The notes beneath the pieces are model-generated. The model was not told the origin of the DNA, searched no databases, and saw only the letters and a program-made list of their open reading frames with translations. From NCBI GenBank assembly GCA_035577985.1, contig DATJZY010000054.1, positions 1 to 43,909 of the forward strand: 43,909 nt of DNA. The letters are read 5' to 3'. How positions within the stretch are numbered: the first letter of the stretch is position 1; every line of letters starts with the position of its first letter. The translations under genes were made by a program, and so were the position numbers. Below are positions 17,814 through 24,674 of the stretch, piece by piece. The DNA comes from Candidatus Eisenbacteria bacterium (GTDB taxonomy: Bacteria > Desulfobacterota > Binatia > DP-6).

Positions 17814-17906
17814 CAGCACGGGATGGCGGTGATGGCATCCGAGGACGCGAGGGAGGGCCCTCGCGCGTTTCTCGAGAAGCGCGAGCCGGTGTTCCGGGGA
17901 AAGTAG
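17814..17906 (+). pseudogene. Severed C-terminal tail of the enoyl-CoA hydratase
   Basis: These 30 codons follow the TAG at 17811 in the same frame and read QHGMAVMASEDAREG, then a segment ending in FLEKREPVFRGK before TAG. Crotonases of this subgroup end with the same kind of sequence (MASEDAREGPRAF followed by a basic helix and a short tail). The downstream coding sequence is therefore intact apart from the single stop codon. One base change in TAG (for example to CAG, Gln) would restore a protein of about 267 residues. Confidence 0.75.
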
Positions 17907-17984
17907 CGGCTGCTGCGCTTCTGACACGTGCCGGCTCGCGAGACGTTTCGCCTCACGCCATCGCGCTGGAACTCGACCCGGCCC

Positions 17985-18065
17985 ATACGCTTCGATGCGG
18001 GTCGCGAGGTGGTGCTGAAGGGGCTCGCTGGAACCCACCACGTGTATCCGGTGCGCTTGGCGTAG
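17985..18065 (+). pseudogene. Possible remnant of a class III cyclase C-terminus
   Basis: A short frame ending at TAG 18063-18065 reads IRFDAGREVVLKGLAGTHH and then VYPVRLA. This is very like the closing strands of class III nucleotide cyclases; compare FEFDDRGEHELRGVPG-RWHVYA at the left window edge and RGEHALKGIDGAWRLYEL at 35946-37298. Upstream in the same frame the resemblance ends abruptly and no start is found. It appears to be the last 25 or so codons of a lost cyclase gene. The resemblance is short, so chance cannot be excluded. Confidence 0.4.
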
Positions 18066-18122
18066 CGAGCGGCGGTGCATCGGTCGAGACATCCATCCGA
18101 CGGGTCGTCGGGCGGACAATAT

Positions 18123-18138
18123 TCAACCAATCGGTTGA
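18123..18138. promoter_or_regulatory. Palindromic operator, probable ArsR site
   Basis: A perfect inverted repeat TCAACC-AATC-GGTTGA lies 37 bp before the ArsR start. A TTGACA -35-like hexamer (18135-18140) overlaps its right arm, so a bound dimeric regulator would block RNA polymerase. ArsR-family repressors commonly bind such AT-rich palindromes in front of their own operons. The assignment to the neighbouring ArsR is inferred from position. Confidence 0.6.
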
Positions 18139-18175
18139 CATAGTACGGCGCGCGTGCGACAAACGAACCATCGCG

Positions 18176-18523
18176 ATGCCGCGTTCTGCCGACGAAGCGC
18201 TGAACCGTACCCTCCTCGCTCTCTCCGATCCCACCCGGCGGGCGATCCTCCGCCGGCTCGCCGACCACGACGCGCGCGTGACGGATCTGTCGGCGCCGTT
18301 CGACATGTCGCTGGCGGCCGTCTCGAAGCACATCCGCGTCCTCGAGCAGGCCGGTCTCGTGCGGCGGACGATCACGGGTCGCGAGCATCGGCTCACCTTC
18401 GACGCGAGCGCGCTCCTTCCCGTCTCCGAGTGGATCGCCGCGCAGCGCGTCGTCTGGGAACGGCGTCTCGACGCCCTCGAAGCCGTCCTCGTGAAGCGCC
18501 GCGCGGCGCGTCGAAAGGCCTGA
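18176..18523 (+). CDS. ArsR-family transcriptional regulator
   Basis: A 115-residue winged-helix regulator. ATG 18176 is placed 37 bp after a palindromic operator. Motifs of the family are LSDPTRRAILRRLADHDARV, the recognition helix FDMSLAAVSKHIRVLEQAGLV and the wing RTITGREHRLTF. It belongs to the metal-independent ArsR branch that is typically paired with SRPBCC (AHSA1) proteins, as here. No Cys metal-sensing motif such as ELCVCDL is present. It begins a four-gene run with the SRPBCC, DUF899 and DUF2182 genes, separated from the next gene by 3 bp. Autoregulation through the upstream palindrome is likely. Confidence 0.9.
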   Translation: MPRSADEALNRTLLALSDPTRRAILRRLADHDARVTDLSAPFDMSLAAVSKHIRVLEQAGLVRRTITGREHRLTFDASALLPVSEWIAAQRVVWERRLDALEAVLVKRRAARRKA

Positions 18524-18526
18524 CCC

Positions 18527-18970
18527 ATGGCGAACCCATCCCCCGAGCGCCTCGTCGTCGAACGCGTCCTGCCCGCAGCGCCCGCGGAGGTCTACGCCGC
18601 CTGGACGACGCCGGAGACGCTCCGCATGTTCATGTGTCCGGGCGACATGAGCGCACCCATCGTCGAGGCCGACGTGCGCGTGGGCGGCAATTTCCGCATC
18701 GTCATGCGCGGCGAGCGCGAAACGGAGCATCGCGGCGAGTACCGGGTGCTCGAGCCCGGCCGGCGCCTCGTCTTCACGTGGGCCTCGCCCAGCACCGGAT
18801 GGGTGCCCACGCTGGTCACGATCGAGCTGTCGCCGCACGAGGACGGAACCCGCCTAGTGCTCGTCCACGAAGGCCTCGCGACGGACGACATCCGCGGCCG
18901 CCACCGCCAGGGCTGGACCAGCATCGTCGAGAAGCTCGCCCATTACATCGAGAGGAAGGAGAAGGCATGA
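18527..18970 (+). CDS. SRPBCC (AHSA1-type) domain protein
   Basis: A 147-residue single-domain protein. The motifs are VERVLPAAPAEVYAAWTTPE, then GGNFRIVM, GEYRVLEPGRRLVFTW and GWTSIVEKLAHYIE, which define the AHSA1/START-like SRPBCC fold with a hydrophobic ligand-binding cavity. Proteins like this are routinely encoded next to ArsR regulators. A ligand or enzymatic activity is not established. It lies 3 bp after the ArsR stop and overlaps the DUF899 start by 4 bp (ATGA at 18967-18970), so the three are translationally linked. Confidence 0.9.
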   Translation: MANPSPERLVVERVLPAAPAEVYAAWTTPETLRMFMCPGDMSAPIVEADVRVGGNFRIVMRGERETEHRGEYRVLEPGRRLVFTWASPSTGWVPTLVTIELSPHEDGTRLVLVHEGLATDDIRGRHRQGWTSIVEKLAHYIERKEKA

Positions 18971-19680
18971 GTACCGTAGATCATCCCGTCGTTTCGCACG
19001 AGGCGTGGCTCGCCGCGCGCGTCGCATTCCTCGCCAAGGAGAAGGAGTTCAGCCGGCTGCGCGACGAGCTCAGCCGCCAGCGCCGCCAGCTCCCGTGGGA
19101 GAAGGTCGACAAGGCGTACGTGTTCGACGGTCCGCACGGCAAGGAATCGCTCGCCGACCTCTTCGGCCGGCGGAGCCAGCTCGCCGTCTACCACTTCATG
19201 TTCGGGCCGGACTACGAGGCGGGCTGCAAGAGCTGCTCGTTCTGGGCCGACAACTTCGACGGCATCGACGTCCACCTCGCGCATCGCGACGTGAGCTTCG
19301 TCGCCATCTCGCACGCCCCGCTCGCCAAGCTCGAGGCCTTCAAGAAGCGGATGGGATGGCGCTTCAAGTGGCTCTCGTCGTTCCACAGCGACTTCAACTA
19401 CGACTACGGCGTGTCGTCGACGCCCGAAGCGCTGCAGGGGGAGGGCGCGCCGTACAACTACACGTCGCGCAACACGAGCCAAACCGAGCTGCCGGGAGCG
19501 AGCGTCTTCTACAAGGCGCCCGACGGCACCGTGTTCCACACCTACTCCTGCTACTCGCGCGGCATCGATCTCCTGAACGGCGCCTACAACTGGCTCGACC
19601 TGACGCCCAAGGGCCGCGACGAGGACGCGCTGCAGTTCACCCAGGCCTGGGTTCGCCACCACGACGCATACGAGGATTGA
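18967..19680 (+). CDS. DUF899 family thioredoxin-like protein
   Basis: A 237-residue protein of the DUF899 family. The N-terminus is helical (VSHEAWLAARVAFLAKEKEF). It is followed by a thioredoxin-like fold with FGPDYEAGCKSCSFWADNF, containing a C-x2-C pair in the position of a redox centre. The segments VAISHAPLAKLEAFKKRMGW and FHTYSCYSRG are also typical. It has no signal peptide, so it is cytoplasmic. A redox role is suspected from the fold but unproven. The arrangement ArsR, SRPBCC, DUF899 and DUF2182 is recurrent in proteobacteria, which supports a common pathway. Confidence 0.9.
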   Translation: MSTVDHPVVSHEAWLAARVAFLAKEKEFSRLRDELSRQRRQLPWEKVDKAYVFDGPHGKESLADLFGRRSQLAVYHFMFGPDYEAGCKSCSFWADNFDGIDVHLAHRDVSFVAISHAPLAKLEAFKKRMGWRFKWLSSFHSDFNYDYGVSSTPEALQGEGAPYNYTSRNTSQTELPGASVFYKAPDGTVFHTYSCYSRGIDLLNGAYNWLDLTPKGRDEDALQFTQAWVRHHDAYED

Positions 19681-19687
19681 ATCGCGC

Positions 19688-20503
19688 ATGATCGGCGACT
19701 TCCGAGCGATGACGCTCGGCGCCGAGCGTCGCGACGCCGGCGGCGAGCCGACGTTTCGCGCGACGGCCACCCTCCTCTTCGTCGCGAGCGCCGCGGTAAC
19801 GGTCTGGTGGTGCGGCTCGATGTCCGGCGGGATGCCGATGCCCGGCGGGTGGACGATGTCCATGGCCTGGATGCGCATGCCCGGGCAGACCTGGCCGGCG
19901 GCCGCCGCATCCTTCATGGCGATGTGGGTCCTGATGATGGTGGCCATGATGCTGCCGTCGCTCGTGCCCATGCTCTCGCGCTACCGCCGCGCGGTACGGG
20001 TGCAGAACGAGCGCCATCTCGCGACTCTCACCGCCATCGCGGGTGCGGGCTACCTCTTCGCGTGGGCCGTGTTCGGCGCGGCCGTGTATCCCGTTGGCGT
20101 CGTCCTTGCGGCAGCCGAGATGGGCTCGCCGGCGCTGGCGCGCTGCGTGCCCATCGCCACGGGCGTCGTGCTCGTTCTCGCGGGCTGCGCGCAGCGCACG
20201 TCCTGGAAGGCCCGCGCGCTCGCGCACTGCCGCGACGTTGCGTGCGGGCGCTCGCTTCCGCCGGACGGCCGCACCGCCTGGTCGCACGGCGTCGGTCTCG
20301 GCGTGCACTGCGGCCTGTGCTGCTCCGGTCTCATGGCGGCGATGCTCGTCATCGATGTGATGGACGTCTTCATCATGGGGCTCATCGCGGCCGCCATCAC
20401 CACCGAGCGCCTCGCGCCGAAGCCGGAGCGAGTCGCCCGCGCGACGGGGCTTCTCCTCGTCGCGACGGGCGTGTTCGAGATCGCGCGCGCCGGATTCGGC
20501 TGA
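19688..20503 (+). CDS. DUF2182 metal-binding-type membrane protein
   Basis: A 271-residue protein with about six to seven membrane helices. The region with repeated Met (GGMPMPGGWTMSMAWMRMPG), then MAMWVLMMVAMMLPSLVPML and CGLCCSGLMAAMLVIDVMD, is diagnostic of the DUF2182 predicted metal-binding membrane family. The Met- and Cys-rich motifs suggest copper or another soft metal, but this is inference. It is 7 bp after the DUF899 gene and is the last gene of the ArsR-controlled operon. Confidence 0.88.
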   Translation: MIGDFRAMTLGAERRDAGGEPTFRATATLLFVASAAVTVWWCGSMSGGMPMPGGWTMSMAWMRMPGQTWPAAAASFMAMWVLMMVAMMLPSLVPMLSRYRRAVRVQNERHLATLTAIAGAGYLFAWAVFGAAVYPVGVVLAAAEMGSPALARCVPIATGVVLVLAGCAQRTSWKARALAHCRDVACGRSLPPDGRTAWSHGVGLGVHCGLCCSGLMAAMLVIDVMDVFIMGLIAAAITTERLAPKPERVARATGLLLVATGVFEIARAGFG

Positions 20504-20531
20504 CGCGCACGGGGGCATCTTCGCAGGGCGC

Positions 20532-21743
20532 TCAGGCCACGGGACCGGACGCGACGATCGGCTCCGGATGATCGACCACGCAGCGGCTTCCGCTGTAGAT
20601 CGACACCATACAGCGGTTGCAGTGGATGCAGGTCCCCTCGATCTGCGAGCCGTCCTGCATGCGCCGGACGAGATCCGGCTCGCGCAGCACCGCACGACCC
20701 ATCGCGACGAAGTCGAAGCCGTCGGTCATCGCCTGGCGCACCGTCGAGAGCTTGTTGATGCCGCCGAGGAAGATGAGCGGCATCGCGACGGCCTTGCGGA
20801 CTTCGAGCGCCATCGGGCGGAAATAACCCTCGGTGAAGGGATAGGACGGCATGAACCGCTTGCCGAGGAACCGGAACGCGAGGCGCGGGATCGGTGGCAG
20901 GATCTTGGCGAAGTCGGCGATGGGCGCCTCGCCCTTGAACAGGTAGATCGGGTTCGCGAGTGACGAGCCGCCGGTCATCTCGAGGGCGTCGAGGTGTCCG
21001 TCGACCTCGAGCATGCGCGCGAAGGCGATGCTCTCCGGAGGCATGAAGCCGCCGGGTACGCCGTCGTGAAGCGAGATCTTCGCGGTGACGGCCATGCGCT
21101 TCGGTGCCGCGTCGCGCACGGCGGCGACCACCTGGCGCGCGAAGCGGGCGCGGCTCTCGAGGGTGCCCGCCCACTCGTCGCTCCGCGTGTTGAACCGCGG
21201 GCTCAAGAACGACGACAGGAGGTAGTTGTGGGCCAGGTGGATCTCGATCGAGTCGAATCCGGCCTGCGCCATGAGCGCGGCGCCACGGGCGTAGTCCTCC
21301 GTCACCCGCGCGATCTCCGTCGCGGAGATGGCGCGCGAGAAGCGCATCGAGAGCGGGCTGAACATGCGACGCGGCGAGAGCGCCGGCACGCCGTTGCTCT
21401 TCGCGTTCGCCACCGGCCCGGCGTGGCCGATCTGTCCGGCGACGAGCGCGCCTTCGGCATGGACGGCGTCGACCAGACGGCGAAGCCCGGGTACCGCCGC
21501 CGGGCGCAGCCACATGCACCCCGCGTCGGTGCGGCCCTCGGGGGCGACGGCGAGATAGGCGACGGTCGTCATCGCGACGCCGCCGCGCACCGGGCGCAGG
21601 TGGTAGTCGACCAGCTCCTGCGAGACGAGGCCGCCCGGCGAGACGCCTTCGAACGTCGCCGCCTTGACGAACCGGTTCTTCAACCGCAGCGGACCCAGCG
21701 TCGCGGGCGCGAACGGATCGGGCGGGGGCGTTCCGGGGCTCAT
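20532..21743 (-). CDS. NADH:flavin oxidoreductase, Old Yellow Enzyme family
   Basis: From ATG 21743 a 403-residue FMN TIM-barrel. The N-terminal segment LGPLRLKNRFVKAATFEG, the catalytic-loop equivalent IHLAHNYLLSSFLSPRFNTRSD, FLGGINK and FVAMGRAVLREPDL are all typical. Near the C-terminus C-x2-C-x2-C-x9-C (CIHCNRC...SRC) resembles the Cys cluster of the 2,4-dienoyl-CoA reductase/trimethylamine dehydrogenase branch, without their second Rossmann domains. It would reduce activated C=C bonds using NAD(P)H. In-frame starts at 21761 (ATG) and 21779 (TTG) are possible; I preferred the one with AGGTGGG upstream and no extra tail. It is a single gene, convergent with the DUF2182 operon. Confidence 0.88.
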   Translation of the reverse strand: MSPGTPPPDPFAPATLGPLRLKNRFVKAATFEGVSPGGLVSQELVDYHLRPVRGGVAMTTVAYLAVAPEGRTDAGCMWLRPAAVPGLRRLVDAVHAEGALVAGQIGHAGPVANAKSNGVPALSPRRMFSPLSMRFSRAISATEIARVTEDYARGAALMAQAGFDSIEIHLAHNYLLSSFLSPRFNTRSDEWAGTLESRARFARQVVAAVRDAAPKRMAVTAKISLHDGVPGGFMPPESIAFARMLEVDGHLDALEMTGGSSLANPIYLFKGEAPIADFAKILPPIPRLAFRFLGKRFMPSYPFTEGYFRPMALEVRKAVAMPLIFLGGINKLSTVRQAMTDGFDFVAMGRAVLREPDLVRRMQDGSQIEGTCIHCNRCMVSIYSGSRCVVDHPEPIVASGPVA

Positions 21744-22022
21744 CGACCCACCTGGCTCCATGATCGCCCCGTAAGTCAACGAGACCGGAAACGACCGCGG
21801 GGCGAGCGCGGCGAACCCGGCCTGCCTCGGTTTCGCACGTCGGCTGCATCCGCACGTGCGACTCGCGCGTAGCCCCGTCGACGATGCAAGGACCGCCGCG
21901 AAGTCGGGTGAGATCGGATGCGACGGTGATGAGACTTGTGATCGCCGAGGTGAGACCCCCGGCGCGATCGAGGCGATCGGCCTCGTTCACCGCGTGCCGC
22001 ACAACCTGAAGGAGTACGTTCC

Positions 22023-24278
22023 ATGCATTTCCATCGTATCGGCGCGCTCGCGCGCCGCCTCCCCCTATTGGTCGCTGCGTTCGCCATTGCCGGCGCGCTC
22101 CAGGCGACTCCCGCAGCAGACGCTGCATTCCTGCCGCTCCCGGCGAGCGGTGCACAGGTGAACGACGATCCGGTCAACTCGATCGATCCGACCCAGGACG
22201 CGGGCATTTGCGACGTCGCCGGCGGAGCGGTCGGCGCCGGGCACGTCAACGTCCCCTGGGCGACTTTCGAGCAGAAGCTCGACGACGCGCAGGAGATCTT
22301 CGTGCGCGCGTTCAAGAACGGGGCCTGGGTCACTCAGGGCAACCCGGCGTCACTCAACATCGACCAGACCGAGGAGGCCGAAGGGCCGTCGATCGACTTC
22401 GCAGGTACGGGGCGCACCGTTCCGTGGGTCGCCTGGTACGAGCCGAGCGCGGTCTCGGGCTGGCCGACGAACATCTTCGCCAGCCGCTTCGACGCGGCCA
22501 ACAACCAGTGGCTGGCCTCGGGCCAGGGGCGCGGCCCGCATCACCTGCCCTCCCTCAACATCCACACCCTCCGCACGGCAGAGAACCCCTCCGTCGCCGC
22601 CGGCGCCGCCGTCGCGGGCAACGACCCGGCGCCCTGGGTCACCTGGGAGGAGAACGACGGCGTCCCGAACGACGACACGGCGACGCTGCACCAGATCTTC
22701 GTCGCGAAGGCGCTGAAGCAGGCCATGCCTGGAACGGAGTGTCCGGTCGGGACGAAGCCGGCGGGCCAGCTGAACGTGAACGGATTCTGCTGGCAGCAGG
22801 TCGGCATCGACCGCCTGAACCCGACCGGGCCGCTCCCGTCCGAGAGCGGCGATCCCACCCTCAACGTCGACCCGACACGCTCGGGCGTGGAGCCTGACAT
22901 CGCCTTCACCGGGCCGAACGACACCGTCGCGTGGGTCGTCTGGTACGAGGAGGACGAAACCCAGATCGACGGGCTGCGTAACAACGACATGGTCTTCGCT
23001 GCAAAGATCGTCGCCGACGCCAGCGCCGACGGCGGTTTTCACTGGCTCGCGGTCGGGAACGGAACGGCCGGGCAGACGAACGTCCTCGACACGTCGGGCC
23101 AGCACGGCTTCGGCCCCTGCGCCGAGAGCCTGGACGCCGAGGGCGCCTGCTCGCTGAATGCCGTCGTTCGGCGCGACGCCGAGAATCCGCGCGTCGCCGC
23201 CGGCGCCCTCAAGCCGGGCGGCACGACCGTGCCCTGGGTGGTGTGGCAGGAGGACCTGGGACAGGGAGACGGCAAGCACGCCATCTTCGTCTCGCGACTG
23301 GTGGGCGGTGACCACTTCGAGCTGTTCAATGGCGGAGAGCCGGTGTCGAACACGGACAACGACGCGACCCGACCCGACATCACGTTCTCCGGCAACGTTC
23401 CCTACATCACCTGGCAGGAAGAGATTTCCGGTGCACAGGTGACCTTCGTCGGGCACTTCGAAGGGGGTGCCACGGCGCCGGTCTTCAAGCTCGACACGCC
23501 GGACGGCGTCCCCAATTCTGCATTCGGCAACGCCAAGATCCCGCAGCGTGCGCCGATTTCGTCCGGCTGCACGGCGAACCCGTTCAACGCCGACGGTGCC
23601 GCGTGCCAGGGCGGCGCGATCGGCACGCCGTTCCTCCTCTACACGGCCGGCGACCCGGGCGCGCAGAAGCTGTTCGCCCAGGCCTTCGCGCCGACCGACG
23701 TGTCGACGCTCGTCGCCACCGACGTCACGACGACCGACGCGACCCTCAACGGGTCGGCGAATCCGGGCGGCGCTGCCGTTCGGACCCACTTCGATTTCGG
23801 CCCGACGACCGCCTACGGCAGCAGCACGGCGGACGCTGCCCTCGACGTTGCGAGCGTCGTGACTGCGTTCGACGCGCTCGTGAGCGGGCTCGCTCAGAAC
23901 GACACGGTGCACGTGAGGGCTGTCGCCGAGACGGACTTCGTCACCGTCGAGGGTCCCGACCGGAGCTTCGTGGTCGGGAACGCGTCGCCCACCGCGTCGA
24001 TCGACGGTCTCCCGGACACGGTGAGGGGAAGGGATCTCGGCAAGGGCCGCATGCTCACCGTGCAGATGACCGTGTCCGAGCCCGTGAGCGTGACGCTGGA
24101 GATCCTGACCAAGAAGGGCAGGTCCCTTCGCCAGGTGACGATCGACCAGGGCGGCGCCGGCTCTTTCACGGCGCAGATCTCGCTGAAACGCATCAAGGGC
24201 AGAGTGACCCTTCGTGTGACGGCGACCGACGCGAACGGCGCAAGCGCCGTCGTCGAGCAGCAATTCCGGGCGAGGTAG
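22023..24278 (+). CDS. Exported repeat protein: six W-motif repeats plus FN3/Ig-like domains
   Basis: A 751-residue protein. AAGGAG at 22009-22014 precedes ATG 22023, and a signal peptide (cleavage near ADA-AFLP) directs export. Six copies of a strand motif of the form VPW-V/A-x-W/F-x-E occur near 22252, 22419, 22631, 22926, 23230 and 23399 (VPWATFEQ, VPWVAWYE, APWVTWEE, VAWVVWYE, VPWVVWQE, VPYITWQE). They lie about 55-100 residues apart, as expected for blades of a beta-propeller or a sialidase-like repeat. An FN3-like segment follows (TTTDATLNGSANPGG ... THFDFGPTTAYG), then a C-terminal Ig-like domain of about 95 residues. No catalytic motif was found. It is a single gene, closed by a strong terminator. 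Confidence 0.72.
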   Translation: MHFHRIGALARRLPLLVAAFAIAGALQATPAADAAFLPLPASGAQVNDDPVNSIDPTQDAGICDVAGGAVGAGHVNVPWATFEQKLDDAQEIFVRAFKNGAWVTQGNPASLNIDQTEEAEGPSIDFAGTGRTVPWVAWYEPSAVSGWPTNIFASRFDAANNQWLASGQGRGPHHLPSLNIHTLRTAENPSVAAGAAVAGNDPAPWVTWEENDGVPNDDTATLHQIFVAKALKQAMPGTECPVGTKPAGQLNVNGFCWQQVGIDRLNPTGPLPSESGDPTLNVDPTRSGVEPDIAFTGPNDTVAWVVWYEEDETQIDGLRNNDMVFAAKIVADASADGGFHWLAVGNGTAGQTNVLDTSGQHGFGPCAESLDAEGACSLNAVVRRDAENPRVAAGALKPGGTTVPWVVWQEDLGQGDGKHAIFVSRLVGGDHFELFNGGEPVSNTDNDATRPDITFSGNVPYITWQEEISGAQVTFVGHFEGGATAPVFKLDTPDGVPNSAFGNAKIPQRAPISSGCTANPFNADGAACQGGAIGTPFLLYTAGDPGAQKLFAQAFAPTDVSTLVATDVTTTDATLNGSANPGGAAVRTHFDFGPTTAYGSSTADAALDVASVVTAFDALVSGLAQNDTVHVRAVAETDFVTVEGPDRSFVVGNASPTASIDGLPDTVRGRDLGKGRMLTVQMTVSEPVSVTLEILTKKGRSLRQVTIDQGGAGSFTAQISLKRIKGRVTLRVTATDANGASAVVEQQFRAR

Positions 24279-24302
24279 GCACCCCACCCACCAACCCCGC
24301 GC

Positions 24303-24346
24303 ACACCACCGCGCCGGCGGGACACCCGCCGGCGCGGTGGTGTTTT
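24303..24346 (+). terminator. Rho-independent terminator
   Basis: A perfect 19-bp stem (24303-24321 paired with 24325-24343, half-site ACACCACCGCGCCGGCGGG), three-base loop and a T run starting at 24343, located 25 bp after the stop of the exported repeat protein. It is the clearest intrinsic terminator in the window. Confidence 0.85.
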
Positions 24347-24625
24347 CGAACGGCTTCAGCCGTGCCACTCGGGCTTTTTTGCCGCATGGGACCCATCGAA
24401 GCACCGACCTTGCTCTGGGTGGTAGACGGCACTAGTACTCGCGCATCCATTGACGCGTCCGTCGCCGGCTGCACACGGCGGATCGTGATCTCGCAGCGTC
24501 TCACTAGCTAAGGAGGGCGGGATGAAGCGCCTGAGCCGATTGCACGCGTCGCCGATCCCGATCGCGATTGCAGGGACACGGCCGCGGTGCGCGCCGCCGA
24601 CGAAGGCCGAGGGGTGCACTGAACG

Positions 24626-24653
24626 GCGTGCTCGCCGAGCTCGGCGAGCACGC
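24626..24653. promoter_or_regulatory. 28-bp perfect palindrome upstream of the sulfatase
   Basis: GCGTGCTCGCCGAG is followed immediately by its exact reverse complement, giving an uninterrupted palindrome of 14 + 14 bp. It ends 9 bp before the Shine-Dalgarno of the sulfatase gene. It could be the operator of a dimeric regulator, or in RNA a hairpin close to the ribosome-binding site. No poly-T follows, so it is not a terminator. Confidence 0.6.
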
Positions 24654-24662
24654 GACGTGACG

Positions 24663-24670
24663 AAAGGAGG
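24663..24670 (+). promoter_or_regulatory. Strong Shine-Dalgarno deciding the sulfatase start
   Basis: AAAGGAGG lies 4 bp before ATG 24675 and supports that start, which also gives a proper signal peptide. A second AAGGAGG at 24510-24516 precedes an in-frame ATG at 24522 that would add 51 basic residues and mask the signal. Confidence 0.75.
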
Positions 24671-24674
24671 AGAC

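Noticed and set aside
20532..21779. Old Yellow Enzyme start at TTG 21779
   Set aside because: It adds 12 residues not expected for the family; an ATG with a better ribosome-binding site is available at 21743.
24350..24378. Small ACGGCT-TC-AGCCGT hairpin followed by TTTTTT as a second terminator
   Set aside because: The T run is about 10 bp away from the short stem, and a stronger terminator is immediately upstream.
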